From contig JALZUX010000663.1 of assembly GCA_023301405.1 (NCBI GenBank), forward strand, positions 1 through 5,915: a stretch of 5,915 nt of DNA, read 5' to 3'. This document shows, in pieces, positions 5,128 through 5,915 of this stretch. The translations under genes and the position numbers were made by a program. Position 1 is the first letter of the stretch, and each line of letters starts with the position of its first letter. Source of the DNA: Granulosicoccaceae bacterium (lineage in GTDB: Bacteria > Pseudomonadota > Gammaproteobacteria > Granulosicoccales > Granulosicoccaceae). The notes beneath the pieces are model-generated. The model worked only from the letters and a program-made list of their open reading frames with translations. It made no database searches and was not told where the DNA came from.

Positions 5128-5915
5128 GTGACGAAAGTCAATCCAATACTGAAACCGACCAGTAAAACCCACACGAGTGATGCTTACAGTGAGGCTGAAC
5201 TCGGCCTTGCCAATAGAAACTGCGGAACGCTGCTTGAAACCCTAAAACACGACGTGACCCCACTGGGTGCGCACTACTTATTGAGCCACTTTGATATACC
5301 TTTTGTCACGAGCTCAAATGACTGGTCCCTGTCACTTACTGACTGCTTTAACAAACCGACAACATTTACTCTTGAAACCCTGCAGTCCATGCCGGCCATT
5401 ACACAAAGAGTAACATTGGAATGCGCTGGCAATGGCCGTCGTCATGTATCCCCCAGATGGCCAAGTCAACCGTGGGGCACAGAAGCCGTTGGCACAGCCG
5501 ACTGGACCGGCACCCGCTTGAGCCACCTGTTGCATCAAGCCGGACTCTCAAAAAGCTGCAAAGAAATTGTTTTCCACGGTACTGATGTCGGTATTGATGG
5601 CGGCCAGGTGCACAACTTTGCACGAAGTCTGACACCCGCTATGGCGATGCATGATGACGTCATGATCGCCTGGCAAATGAACGGGCAGCCACTGGCACCT
5701 CAGCACGGGTTCCCGCTCAGGCTTATTGTGCCCGGCTGGTATGGCATGGCCAGTGTAAAGTGGCTTGCCGAGATACAAGCCATCGACCACGCGTTTCAAG
5801 GACACCAACAAACCGGCACCTATATGTATCGTGAAAGCGCTACTGACAGCGGCACACCAGTCACAGAAATTCGAGTAAAGTCATTGCTTGTTCCACCCGG
5901 TATTCCAGACTGGGC
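5128..5915 (+). CDS. Sulfite oxidase-family molybdopterin oxidoreductase (3' partial)
   Basis: The frame from GTG 5128 stays open to the right edge, giving 262 codons of an enzyme that binds molybdenum cofactor. The core signature TLECAGNGRRH places the molybdenum-ligand cysteine at Cys99. Further family blocks are DWTGTRLSHLLHQAG, EIVFHGTDVG, MIAWQMNGQPLAPQHGFP and LRLIVPGWYGMASVKWL, then GTYMY, with Tyr232 near the position of the active-site tyrosine of known sulfite oxidases. The dimerisation domain expected next is cut off. GTG is chosen because the frame is closed by TGA at 5101 and no other start is nearby; AGCGAG at 5116-5121 is a weak ribosome binding site. The N-terminus has no twin-arginine or other export signal and no heme b5 domain, so a cytoplasmic enzyme is suggested. 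By my alignment, the position of the substrate-binding Arg of animal sulfite oxidase is Leu52. True sulfite oxidation is therefore not certain. The gene may be co-transcribed with yaaA. Confidence 0.88.
   Translation, partial: MTKVNPILKPTSKTHTSDAYSEAELGLANRNCGTLLETLKHDVTPLGAHYLLSHFDIPFVTSSNDWSLSLTDCFNKPTTFTLETLQSMPAITQRVTLECAGNGRRHVSPRWPSQPWGTEAVGTADWTGTRLSHLLHQAGLSKSCKEIVFHGTDVGIDGGQVHNFARSLTPAMAMHDDVMIAWQMNGQPLAPQHGFPLRLIVPGWYGMASVKWLAEIQAIDHAFQGHQQTGTYMYRESATDSGTPVTEIRVKSLLVPPGIPDW

Noticed and set aside
5332..5811. Several overlapping minus-strand open frames of 68-87 codons
   Set aside because: They are antisense shadows of the sulfite oxidase-family gene, whose + frame is strongly supported by the ECAGNGR, HGFP and VKWL motifs.

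Overview
The window looks like an ordinary piece of chromosome from a gammaproteobacterium, probably free-living or marine rather than an enteric. It carries close relatives of Escherichia coli YadG, YadH and YaaA at near-identical lengths. It also has a single-domain CbiX-type chelatase, a DUF1127 protein and a sulfite-oxidase-family enzyme, in an order that does not match E. coli. Base composition looks close to even. Every gene I can support is on the + strand. I see no transposase, integrase, tRNA, rRNA, CRISPR array or phage gene. The genus cannot be fixed from sequence reading alone.

Layout. Bases 1-311 hold the C-terminal end of an unrecognised protein that starts before the window. 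After a short hairpin-bearing spacer comes a tight three-gene unit at 461-2930. It comprises an ABC exporter ATPase (yadG-like), its ABC-2 membrane partner (yadH-like, ATGA overlap) and a NUDT19-type Nudix hydrolase that begins two bases after the permease stop. A 216-base spacer leads to a short sirohydrochlorin chelatase-like gene (3147-3539), which uses a TTG start behind a good ribosome binding site. The largest gene-poor stretch, 3540-3909, contains candidate promoter elements, a small palindrome and an 87-codon open frame with no convincing start. It precedes a 70-residue DUF1127 protein (3910-4122). The 3' region of that gene is the most structured non-coding DNA here. It has an A-rich-loop hairpin followed by a three-segment inverted repeat that can fold in two mutually exclusive ways. 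Next come yaaA (4310-5086) and, 41 bases on, a molybdopterin oxidoreductase of the sulfite oxidase family that runs off the right edge.

How the parts may work together. The ABC pair should form one membrane transporter of unknown substrate, and the Nudix enzyme is probably co-translated with it. YaaA limits iron-driven oxidative damage in E. coli. The adjacent molybdoenzyme is also redox-related, so a shared stress theme is possible but only inferred. The chelatase belongs to siroheme or cobalamin synthesis. No clearly new multi-gene system is visible. The points most worth a second look are the alternative hairpins after the DUF1127 gene, and the sulfite-oxidase homologue, which has no export signal and appears to have a substituted substrate-binding arginine.
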